Of a DNA stretch of 64,000 bases, positions 25,731 through 37,900 are shown one piece after another. The stretch is from Liopterus haemorrhoidalis (taxonomy: Eukaryota; Arthropoda; Insecta; Coleoptera; Dytiscidae): NCBI GenBank assembly GCA_963971575.1, contig OZ020616.1:4670924-4734923 (forward strand), in the 5' to 3' direction. The notes under the pieces were generated by a model. It worked only from the letters and a program-made list of their open reading frames with translations, had not been told where the DNA came from and made no database searches. The translations under genes and the position numbers were made by a program. Numbering within the stretch: the stretch's first letter is position 1; each line of letters starts with the position of its first letter.

Positions 25731-28700
25731 GGCAGGCAGGCAGGCAGGCAGACAGACGACAAAATGACGGTATAAGGGTTTTTTGGTCATACCTACAAAA
25801 TCCTAAAAAAGAGAAACATATACGCGACTCGCACGAATAAAAGAGAGATAGATACAACTGTCAAAATTTTGTACAGAAAAATGTGCGATAAACGCCCAAG
25901 TAGCGTTAAAATGTAAAAATGTTATAAAAAATAAAGCTACTGACGCTGTAAATCTAAAAGATAAACAAGGGGCCTGGAAAAAATATGTATTATATTCCAT
26001 GCATCCTGCAGACAGAATAGAAATGCAAAAACACTGAAAATTAAATAAGACCGTTTAATTTTTTTTTTTTTTTTTTTTAATTGGTATAGTTTTTGGTGAA
26101 ATATTTGGTGGAGCAGGATATTAAACGCTAAGCGAAATCGATTAATAAATTATTTCTCATCCCAATGGTTTATATGATTTGGTCTAATACGAACTATATA
26201 TGGACGTTCTAAATACTCTACAATTTCTTCATCATCGTCTGCTAGCAAATCTTCTAAATTAGAATCCATGATTTCCTTCTTTAAAAATAAATGTAAATTA
26301 TCGAAAAATAATCGACAACAATTTTTTTTATTTCAGTATAAATTAAAGTAGACTACTAAATTATTTTGAATTTATTTTGATATAGGTAATTACATAATAA
26401 AATAGTACACATAATGGAAACAGGTGTAAGTATGTTATATGTATATAAAGTGTAGGTATGTCTAATATGTACATAGTACCTGTTATAATATATTATTTAC
26501 GTATATATGCTTATATTATGTACATATATTTATCAATAAAATGTTTTTTGACACCTATCTGTCAAGATCTGTCATTTTTATCCAATGGATAATATTTATC
26601 AGTACCTACACGTTGTGAATAACTTATCCTATAGATAACTTAGTTACTCTATAGATAAATACTTGGAAATACGCAAAAAATCGTTTATTCCTTTGATAAC
26701 AACTTATCCTATAGATAGTCAATTTTATCTATGGTTCGAAATACTGAGCCTTAATGCATTTAAATAACTTGAGCTCCACATGAAAATTGAAAGTTAGTAT
26801 GAATTTCTGTAAAATAATACAAGCTATAAAAATTTTCAGGACGGTTGTGAATTCTTCGTAAAAAAGTGTTTGTAGAACGTGAAAATTAGAAACTTGTATG
26901 AATTGAAACAAAAAAGTTATAAGTCAAAAAGTAAATCTACCTAAATCAGTTTTGGGCTCGTTTTAGTTATCGTATCAAATACATAATTAAAGAGGCCAAT
27001 TAAAGCGGCATCTTAACCGGCATCGTATCTCTTACGGTTCACGAGATCCTAATGATTATGCTCGAAAAACGGGCATCCTGTATAGTAGCTTAGAACCTTC
27101 TACACATTTCTTGAATATTCAGGTTAACCCTCGAACGTTCAAAGGTCGCTTTCCCGCCCCAAGGTCACTGTAGTGTTTCACATGATCGTTTTTGTAACAA
27201 TATTGATGTTTATTAATATTTACAGTTTTGCTAAGTATCTGCTCTATAATGGCATTGTTTTATCGCCCAATTACTCCAGTAGTTATAACAGAAGGTGAAG
27301 GTCAATCCAATGTAGTAAAACCATCGGTAACACCAACAACACGGGCTGATGGTGACAAAACTGGGTGTTGCGCTTGGTGTCCCTGCAGACGGGGACTTAC
27401 AATTCACGATAATCCGGTTGTTTTGGAAATGGTTGATACTAAAATAATGCAAGTGGAAAAGTTCAAAAGCGACAGTTCAGAATCAGATGGCGAAGGTGAA
27501 AGTTCTGTTTCATTAGCAGGTCCTGCAGTACCATCTAGGATGTCCAGATATTCCAGGTGAGTGGTTAAATACACCTATATTCTATTTTTTTAAAGAACGA
27601 AGTAGATGGCGCTGCGAGTGCGTCCTGCTTCACACTGCATCAAATTAAAGTTTATAATTTAAAATTAAATATATTTTTTAAATTCAAATTTGACGTTTCG
27701 AATTGACCGCCATCATAAAGTACTTGTATAAAATACATTCTATCAGCAGAGTAGAAATAACTTGGCTTAATACTTTCTAACAGAGATATTATTTATCATG
27801 ACTATAGAAACGTTACATATAAGTATGAAAAAATTGAGACTTTTACAAAAAAATCAGCTGTGGCCACCACAGAACCGACCGCCATCATAAAGTTCTTATA
27901 TAAATTACATTCTATCAGCAGAGTAGAAATAACTTGACCTAATATTTTCTAACAGAGATATTATTTATCATGACCATGGAAACGTTACATATAAATATGA
28001 AAAAATTGAGACTTAAATATGAAAAATTTTACAGAAATTATTCAAAATTTTTCGTTTTATCAAAAAACGTCTCAAATAAAAGTTATTAGTTATTGCTTTT
28101 ATAGCAACTTTTATTAATAAATTTTTTCTAGATATTTTTCTGTTGTGAAATATTCGCAAAAATCTTAAAATCGACACGGGTAAACTCACATTTTTAGTCA
28201 AACGATTTTTACCAAAAGTTGATCAACTCGTGCCATTGATGTCAAAAGCTTAAATATGAAGTTTCATAAAAATCCTTTCAGCCAAATTTGCTCTGCACGT
28301 GTACACAGACAGACGAACAGACGGACAGACGGACAGACGGACGGACGGACAAACAGACGGACGGACGGACAGACAGACCGACAGACATCATGCTAAAAAT
28401 AGTCAAAACGTTATGTAGGGACCTCAATTCGTGGAAATCCATCGAAATCTCGAAACGTCAAAATCGGTATGATCACAATACCTCCCTTATATACAGTCTG
28501 TTCCAAAGGGTTAGGCGGAACTAAATGGGAATTTCGTTCTTTTAGGTTGTCACGAGAAGGGATCTTGCTTGGGATATTTCATTTTTCACGTTGGAATGTC
28601 ACAATTTAAAACTCCAACAATGAAACCAAGGAAACGAATGACATGTCAAAATTAAATTATTATTTTTTATATATTTTAATGAAAAAAAAATAAATAAATG

Positions 28701-31700
28701 GGAAATTTGTATTAAGAATGACACAAAAAATCAAAATATAAAGAAAATAACAATTTAAAATGATATTAACCTTTACCAAAAAATGTTTATTGTAAGTATG
28801 ATTTACAAAGCTTAAACAAAACGGTCGAAAAGTGCGATTTAAACGATGAAAGTAACTAGATTGCAAAATCTAGTTCCGCCTAACCGTTTGGAACAGACTG
28901 TAACTATTTGTTTACACGGTAGATATAATGCAACGAAAACCTTGTAAAAAAAAAACAAACTTGTTGTGTACGGTACAATGGAAAATATGTTCCAGCTCAT
29001 AAAAATCGTATAAAATTTAATAAAAACTATATATTGTTCTAATAAACGTTGCAAAAAAAGTTCGTAAAAAATTAAAATTAAAATTTTTATCTATACAAAA
29101 TCTTTTTGAAATAGTGTTTGAGCAACTAATTTGTGCAAAAAGATAGTCGGTGTACAGGGACGTAGCCAGGAACAGACTGTATGTTGGCGGTCGGTAAAAA
29201 AAGTTAGGTAAAATATTAAGCCAATGTTAAATAATAAGCTGTTAAAGTTGGCAATATTATTAACTAAAAATTTCATCCTTGACGACCTGATATTTTAACA
29301 AATTAAATAATATTATTTTAAATAATAATGTAATTTTATATCTGAAATTACCGCTCCCACATCGTAAGCTTCCCAGCAAACATTTTTATACGGGCCAGTA
29401 CTGGTAAAGCACATACTCCCCGGCATTGAAAGTAATGGGCCAGTACCCCGGTGTCCCCGTGGCCGTTACTGGCCCATTGATGTATCAGTTGCCGGCCCAG
29501 CAACGGTAAAGTGCAAAATAATCGCATTAGTTGCAAGATTTATTTCTGATGGTTTTAAGTAAAAAGTATGAGTGAAGAAGAGTGCTTATAAAATGCTGGT
29601 AAAGTACTTCGTATAGGCGGAATGCGAAATACAAATGTGAAGTACATTATTAATACTGGCGTTGCACTTACTTTTGGTGCCAGTAATTTACCAGCATGAA
29701 AGCAGTTTGCCAGCATTCGGCCGTTAGTTGAATGTTTGCTGGGTTATTACTGATCTTAAATGTTGTTTCTTTTTCAGAATATTTGGGGATGATGCTAAAG
29801 GTAAATGTAAAAAAGGGTGTTATCGATTTTGGACCTGTTATTGCATAAGGAATAAAAAACAAAATAGACCTCTTTATCGAGACGATATATACTATACCCA
29901 GAGTCTATACCATTTACCAGCGTATAAGAAACAGGAAGAAAAGAGAAAGAGCCTGGCAACAATACTGCCGAGGAATAAGGGTGAACAGGATGACTTGGAC
30001 AGAAGGAAACAGAAGGCCAAACTAAAGTATCATATGTCAGTGACAAGAGCTCCTCCTCGTGCACAACAACAAACCGAGAGGAAAAAATTTTTTCTGTAAG
30101 TATCAAAATTATCTCATTTTGAGTTACTAGACATATCCGCACAAGAAGAATGCTCACACGAAAAATACCCACAGAAAAGTTTGCAGAGTCATAAGTGCTC
30201 ATACCAAAACACTCTGGAATTATGCTCACGTAGAAAATTTCCCACAACGAAAATAACGCACGATGCTCACACGAAAATTGCTCACACTGACAAAATTTAC
30301 TAATTTAACACTTTTATAAATCCTCACATGGCCAATGCCCACAAAAAATATTTTTGCTATAGTTATTAGATTTCACATTAGTTAAAAAGCAATAATGTAT
30401 TGTGTTTTTAAAAGTAGAAGTATGTAATACAGTGAATTTCTTTTATCCTACAACAATGAAATTATTACCAGGTCTACAAGTATGAAATGCGGATTTTTTT
30501 AAAAATAAAACACATTAATCTCAAAAGAACAGTAAAAGTTTATTTATTCAAAGTATGCTCCATCAGAAGTTATATATTTCCCATCTTTCAGGCAATTTGT
30601 GAATACTTCGCCAGTAGAACTCTTCCCCTTTCCCCGCAAACCATTCATCTAGCCATTCTTTCACATTTTCATATGAACAAAAGTACTGCTCGGCAAGTGA
30701 CCCATCGATGCGAACAAGTGGTAATCTGAAGGGGCCAAGTCTGGTGAGTAAGCGGTATGGGGTAGCACTTCCCACTTGAGTGCCTCCAATGTGTTGCAAA
30801 CTGCTTTTGCCTTATGTGGTGGATCGTGTTCGTGTAGAAAGATTACCTTGTGCTGTCTTCTTTCATATTCTGGTCGTTTTATGAGCAGCGAATAGTTCAA
30901 TTCGCTTAATAATAATAATAATATATTTATTGACTAAATTACAATATCAAAGACTGTTTTTAGTCAGTCAAAATTACAAATATATGAAATTTACACAATG
31001 AGGACATAGATATAAACATAAATATAAAGTATAATAACATCAAATATGCAGAGATATAAGAAATATAGTCAATTGGATAAAATATTACGGTTGTTTAAAA
31101 TATTCTAGGAACTCACTTATGGAATACATCGGGTTTTTTGTTAAAATATCTTTTATTACTTTTTTAAAGTTTGTAAAATTTTGAGTTTTGAGCTTGCTCG
31201 GTAATGTATTGTAAAACTTAATGCCATAATAATTTTCACTATTTTTAGATCTATCAAGACGTAAAAATTTTGGGTAGATGTTACCTTTATTTCTTGTATT
31301 GTAACTATGATTTTCTTCATATGTAGATAGATCTGAAATTTTTTTGTGTACATAGAGTAGACTTTGAAAAATGTACAAAGAAGGCAAGGTCATAATATTA
31401 AAATTAACGAAATGTGAACGGCAATCAGCCCTATAGGAAATGCGTGCAATTATTCTCAATGCTCGGCGCTGTAGCCTAAAAACTCTATATGACAATGACG
31501 CATGTCCCCAGGCTAATATCCCATAAGACATGTGTGACTGAAACAACCCAAAATATGCCATCAGGAGAATAGGATTTGAAACCGAATTAGCCAGTTGTCT
31601 TAGCAAGTAAATTGATTTACACAAAGTACTACATAAATGATTAATGTGTTGCTCCCAAGTTAGTTTCGGATCTACGTAAATACCAAGAAATTTTACGCAT

Positions 31701-34700
31701 GCTTCATTTTCATAAATGTGCTTTCTACAGCTGATGAGCATATTTTGAGTTTTGTCGTCATTCATAGAGAGTTTATTAGATATAAACCAGAGCTTAGCTT
31801 CCTCGAAACAGTGACCAGTATCATTTAATAGCTGATCATAGTCTGATGACCTCAAAACAAAATTAGAGTCATCTGCATATAAAATAGATTTGGAAATTGT
31901 GGAAATTGATGCAGGCAGGTCATTGATGTATATAATAAACAAGAGAGGTCCTAGAATTGATCCCTGTGGAACTCCATACAAAAGAGACAAATTTTCAGAT
32001 AATTTATTATTAAATTTAACATATTGAATTCTATTTAAAAGATATGATTCTAAAAGAGAGCAACTTTCAGGTGTGAAACCATAAAATGAGAGTTTTTCAA
32101 GTAATATAGTGGGACATACGCAATCAAAAGCTTTAGTTAAATCATAAAATGATGCCATACAGAATTCACCATTTTCTAAAGCAACAGAAACTTCGTTCAG
32201 AAAATGTAAAATTGCGTCTACTGTTGATTTGTTTGATCTAAAGCCAAATTGTGAAGGATTAAACAGATTTTTATCTTCAAAGTAAGCAGCTATTTGTAAA
32301 AATAGAGCTTTTTCTAGAACTTTAGACAGGGTAGGTAGAATAGATATTGGACGGTAGTTATTAGGATCCTTTTCGTCTCCCTTTTTGAAAAGGGGAATAA
32401 CTGATGCTAGTTTTAAACTATCTGGAAAATAATTAGTTGATATGCAATGATTGATTGCCTTAGTGAGAGGTATTATGATTACATTTTTCATTTCCTTTAA
32501 TAGGTTGGTAGTTAGGCCATAGGCATCCTTTGTGTTACTACTTTTTAATGAATTGATTATTTCTCTAACAACATTGTACGTAACAGTCTTGAAAGAAAAC
32601 GTTCCGTTAGGAGGAAGAGACATTGACGACATGAAGGAAGATGGATTTGTGTTCGAAGCGGGTAGTTTGTTTATTAATTCACTGGCAATGGTGGTGAAAT
32701 AAGTGTTTAAATTGTCCGGTGTTAAAGTATTATTTCTATTCTGACGGGTTTTAGATACTTTTCTATTATTATTAATTACTTGCCAACATGCTTTAGACAC
32801 ATTAGTGGAGTTAGCAACGTATTCAGAATTAGCCTTTATTTTAGAGTATTTTATTGTTTTGCGATATTTCGTCCTGAAGTTGTTTCTAATGGATCTATTG
32901 ATAGGGTTAGGATTTTGTTGAAAGGCTGTTTCAAGATTTTGAAGTGTGGTACGCATATTCTTAATATTATTGTCGAACCATACATTAGAACGTTTTCTAT
33001 CAGGATTGTTGGAGTTTGCTTTTATAGTTTTTTGAGGGAAACATGAATTAAATTTGGCCAAAAATATTTCAAAAAATATATCAAAAGGCTTGCAATTAGT
33101 TGTACAGTTGTTGAGAACAGTCCAATCTGTTTCATCCAGTTTATTATAAAAAGAAATAAAAAAAAAATAAAAATAAAAAGCTTAGTTGTTTCTGGTAGCG
33201 TTAGGTATTAACTGTTTCACCAGGTTTTAACAATTCATAATAGACCACACCCTTTTGGTCCCACCAAGTACAGAGCATTGTCTTTTTGCCAAAGCGATTC
33301 GGTCTTGCAGTTGATTTGGATGGTGAGCCTGGGTTCACCCATGATTTTTTGCGTTTGGGATTTTCAAAATAAATCCATTTTTCATCGCCAGTAATGATAC
33401 GATGCAAAAAAGAGTTTGTTTTGTATCGTGCAAGCAAAATTTCACAAGTGTTTTTGCGTTTTTCCATCTGCCTCTCATTCAATGCATGTGGAACCCATCT
33501 GCCGACTTTCTGGATCTTACCCATCTCTCGTAGGCGATTGGAAACAGCTTGTTGACTAACGCCTATCGTCTTCCTGTAGCAATGTTTCAAATTTTGTATC
33601 TTCATATTTTTTTGGAGGTTTTCCATGTTCTTTGTCTGTAAGATCAAAGTCACCACTTTTGAAACGCCGAAACCATCGTTCACACATATCTTGCGATGGA
33701 GCATATTCACCATAAGCTTCTCGAAGCAGTCGGTATGATTCAGCAGCAGTTTTTTTCAAATGAAAACAAAACAGTAGTACTCTCCGCGAATGCTCTTTAA
33801 TTGGCATAAAATTTGACATTTTTAACACAGTAAAACAAAACTGTATGATCACTTTTCAAATTATAACCTATACGCATTTGACACTTAATGATAACTTAAC
33901 AAAACGCCATATGTGTTGAAACTTTGAACTATACAATCTGTTTGCGCGGCAAGTTTGAAAAAATCCGCATTTCATACTTGTAGACCTGGTATTATCCATG
34001 GTTTCCCTAGTAACGAGAAATTATTTTGACATCAATGTAAAGTTGCGTTGTGCAGGGACGTAGCCAGGATTTCAGCCTGGGGGGGGGGGGTTCTAAAAAA
34101 GAAAACAATTATTTAAAATACAAATATTGTCCTGAAAAGGACAGATTTAATGAAAAACGCGATGTAAATAAATAGTAAAACAGAGTTTTAGACGCCACTG
34201 GTTCAGTACGAATGACACTAGAAAACATTAGTAATCTCAGACAAACCCCGTTTGTATGTATAAGTACGTTTGTCGTAGCTATACCTGAACAATAAACAAA
34301 ATTGATTGACAAACTTCATTTGTATTTCTCTTACTATTTTGCCAATGTGAATGATAGAGAAACACATCACTATGTTAATTATTATTTCAATCATATGACC
34401 TTGCTGAACTTCTTTAGAGAATCAAAGTTATATACATTTTAATTTTGCATTTTTTAGCGGTACCTTACCATGTTTGCGAGCAATATGCACACTCCTAGAT
34501 TGCACCCTGATGAAATCACCAGCTTTCCAACTATTTTCCTGGTGCGGTTTAATTGGTTACCTGGGTTATATGATTCCATTCGTCTACTCAGTAGACAGAG
34601 CTATTAAAAATGGCATTCCTAAAGCAACTGCGATTTGGTTACTTTCTACAATAGGTAAATATATTTAATTATGTTTATACGTGTATAACTATGCCGAATG

Positions 34701-34922
34701 ACACTTGGTGAGTTTATAGATTTCTTCTTGAATGTGCATTTTCATGTATGTACCTAGTCCCGCCATAAATACTGTAATATAAATTCGGTGAATCATAAAA
34801 TCTAAACAAATTGGGGAAATACCTGGTTCATAAAGCCCCCCCCCCACCCCCGAAATAATAGAAACTCATTTTTTTAGGGTTTTGTAGGTATGACCAAAAA
34901 ACCCTTATACCGTCATTTTGTC

Positions 34923-34968
<46 letters not shown>

Positions 34969-37900
34969 TCGGTAAAAATTGTAGCCAAACGGCTAAACCT
35001 AGAGAGTTGAAATTTGGCATGCTTATAAAACTCTTTGATCCGCATAGGAAAAAATCTAAAACATCAAAAAAACATATCCCCCTAAAAATATAAACAAATA
35101 TGTGCTCATCGAAAACAAAAATATTTTTTTTTAATTTTGAGTAGGGTATCAAATGAAAGCCGTTAGTACGTGGATTAACGATAAAATTTTTATTTTTGCA
35201 AAATAAATTATTTTGAAGCGATTTTTGTCAAAATTGTGCAAAAAACTTTTTGTCCCACACTGTAGCCCAGATGGTTTAAACTAAAAATCTGAAAAAAATC
35301 TAAGTAATGTACATTGGTGTGAACCGAAATAGTACAACAGGAATTTTTGATCAGATTATGTTTTTGGAAAAAAACGCATTTTTTGTGTTTTTTTTTAACA
35401 CGCTACGCAGGTGTATCCTGGTGTAGTGGTTATGATGCTGGCTTCTCACCCAACTAACTCAGTTCGATCCGTGCGAGAAGGAAAAATGTTATTTTTTGTT
35501 TCTTTTTTTGCATTTTTATTTTGTTTAAATTATTTTTTCAAAATTCTAGTTATATTTTGGCAAATGTTGCATTTAATTTTTAAAAGCGTAAATTTAATAA
35601 CCAGTAGAAATTGTTGAAATTATAATTTAATTCTGTTTCAATGTAAACGAAATCAGAGGCTTATAAAAACCAATGGAAGCCATAGGCGCAAAATTCAAAA
35701 TCTTAATGAACCTTGCTATATAAAAAAAAAAATACTGCACATATTTAGAAACCTAAATAATGGTATTAGGCGTTCGAATTAAAATTAAGAAAAAAAATAT
35801 TTTAATATAAAATTAGTTTTGGCATCCCAAATAATCATCATTCACTTACTAAATACCTGCAAAACCCTGAAATGTATGAAAATCCACACTTCACATCAAT
35901 TTTATACTTATCGGTTAAAAAAATTGGAAAGTGATGTATTTTCACTTGAACAATAATTATGTCACTTATCAAGAGTGTTTTTTAAGCAATCTTAAAAAAA
36001 TGTTTATACGAAAAAATAAATGCCAATATTGTTTACCATGAAGTGATTGAAAAATTAACTACTGCTGTGGTTAAATTTTATCTTCCACTCCCCGGGCAGC
36101 GCGGTGTAATCTGCTGGTCCTGGAAGCCCCCCCCCCCCCCGGCTGCACCACTGATTCTTACTGTGAAATTTTATATTTGCAGGTGTATTAAGTACTGTAG
36201 GTAGGATAATGAGTGGTATCTTGCCGTCTGTCACCAGCAAAATAACAGCTACTTGGTACATGGTGACGATGATGTTTGTTGGTGGAATTGTTGTTGGTAT
36301 TTCGGGACTGAAGTTTATGCTTAACGTTTATGGGCAATTTAGTTTTACAGCCGTGTTTGGCTTTACTACTTGTAAGTGTTTTACAATAAATTTTGGACTG
36401 CTATTGTCTATTTTTAATAGTCTGTTTTTGCTAGGAGGAGCATTTTAAATTTTCATTTAAATTCGCAAAAAAATCTTTACCTGTGATTTGCTGGCAAGCA
36501 GTCGGTTTTACACAGATCAAAAATAACAACAATTTCGGGGAGTATGCATGATGTTATAAACTCCATTCACAATAAATATGAGATGACGTCACATTTGATT
36601 AATTTAAGTACCAACGTTATGATATGTTTTAATCAACATCAATCCATAACTCAGTTACAGTCTGTTCCAAACGGTTAAGCGGAACTAAATGGGGATTTAG
36701 TTCTTTTAGGTTGTCACGAGAAGGAACCTTGCTTGGGTTATTTCCTTTTTCACGTTGAGATGTCAAAATTTAAAATTCCAACAATGAAACCATGGAAACG
36801 AATGACATAATGTCAAAATTAAATGTTTTTTTTAGATATTTTAATGACAAAAAAATAAATAAATGGGAAATTTGTATTAAGAATTACACAAAAAATCAAA
36901 ATATAAAGAAAATAACATTTTAAAATGATATTAACCTTAACCAAAAAATGTTTATTGTAAGTATGATTTACAAAGCTTAAACAAAACGGCCGAAAGGCAC
37001 GATTTAAACGATGAAAGTAACTAGATTGCAAAATCTAGTTCCGCTTAACCGTTTGGCAGACTGTAGTACATTTATTTATTTAATGTTGGTAGATTTTTCC
37101 AATGTTGTCAGTTTAAAATTGGATTGTTCAATTGTTATTTGTCAGGTTGACGTTTAGGTAGTTACAATTGACAGTGAGGTTATATTTTATTTATTTTTTT
37201 TAATTTAATTGTAATAAAAATACCCAAAGCTCTTAGTAGCCGTGCTCAAAGGATGGTTTTGTCTCTTATTAATTATTTTGAAAGATAATTAATTTGATTT
37301 TAGGAGAGCATGTTACTGTCGACACTATTAATATAAAATTACATGAAAGGGGTACCTTAGTAAACTACCATTTCTAACAGTGATTAAGACTAAAATTTAA
37401 GGGTTTTTTAAAACTCATAAAAGAGTATTAGATATCAAATTTTAGCTTGATCGAAGCTATAGTTTTCGAGATATTGGTTGAGTTAATTTTTAAAAAATGC
37501 AATGGTACCTTAGTAAACTACTATTTCTAACAGAGCGTTTGAAACCAAAATTTAAGAGTTTTTTAAAACTCATAAAAGAGTATTAGATATAAAATTTTAG
37601 CTTGATCGTAGCAATAGTTTTCGAGGTATTGGTAGAGTTAATTTTTTAAAACTGCAATGGTACCTTAGTAAACTACCATTTCTTACAGAGCGATTCAGAC
37701 CAAACTTTAAGGGTTTTTTAAAACTCATAAAAGAGTATTAGATATCAAATATGATGGGTGATATTTCTATAACGTACTTTTATCTGTATATTGTGTTTGT
37801 ATATTTTAAAAGGTTTTATAATTTGTAATGTAAGTGAACAAAAACAATATTTAATTTTGTATCTTGGTCGATAAACAAATATTATATATGATTAATAAAA

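Larger units (their letters stand above)
24501..26750 (-). mobile_element. PIF/Harbinger-type element with TTA duplication
   Basis: TTA stands at 24498-24500 and 26751-26753. The ends are GGCCCGGTATTTCCACC and, inverted, GGTTCGAAATACTGAGCC. Both subterminal regions carry repeated GATAACT/GATAGT words. It keeps a transposase N-terminus at 26150-26269 and contains an R3 insertion. It is 2250 bp overall. Confidence 0.82.
27704..29195 (-). repeat. Repeat family R2, copy 3, interrupted
   Basis: In reverse orientation: an end unit at 27704-27873, ACCGACCGCCATCATAAAG from 27874, and a CAGA/CGGA tract at 28305-28387. The family text breaks at CCTCCCTTATATA (28493) and resumes TGTTGGCGGTCGGT at 29182-29195. 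The break is exactly the TA target of an inserted MITE-A unit. Confidence 0.85.
30468..33989 (-). mobile_element. Mariner element (DD34D type) split by a LINE
   Basis: The inverted ends are CCAGGTCTACAAGTATGAAA (30468) and its inverse (ending 33989), continuing as TGCGGATTTTTT, with TA on both sides. The transposase lies on the minus strand in two halves, 33201-33852 and 30563-30908, separated by the LINE at 30909-33179. Confidence 0.93.

Noticed and set aside
21590..25857. Frames encoding CLSVCLSV or QTDRQTDR repeats (also 28288, 34890, 47287, 50723)
   Set aside because: Translation of CTGT/CAGA microsatellites, which have no stop in most frames. Not genes.
20891..35868. AGGGTTTTGYAGGTAT as terminal inverted repeat of family R3
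   Set aside because: Homology between copies continues about 35 bp beyond it on one side (to CTTCACATCAA), so it is not the element's end.
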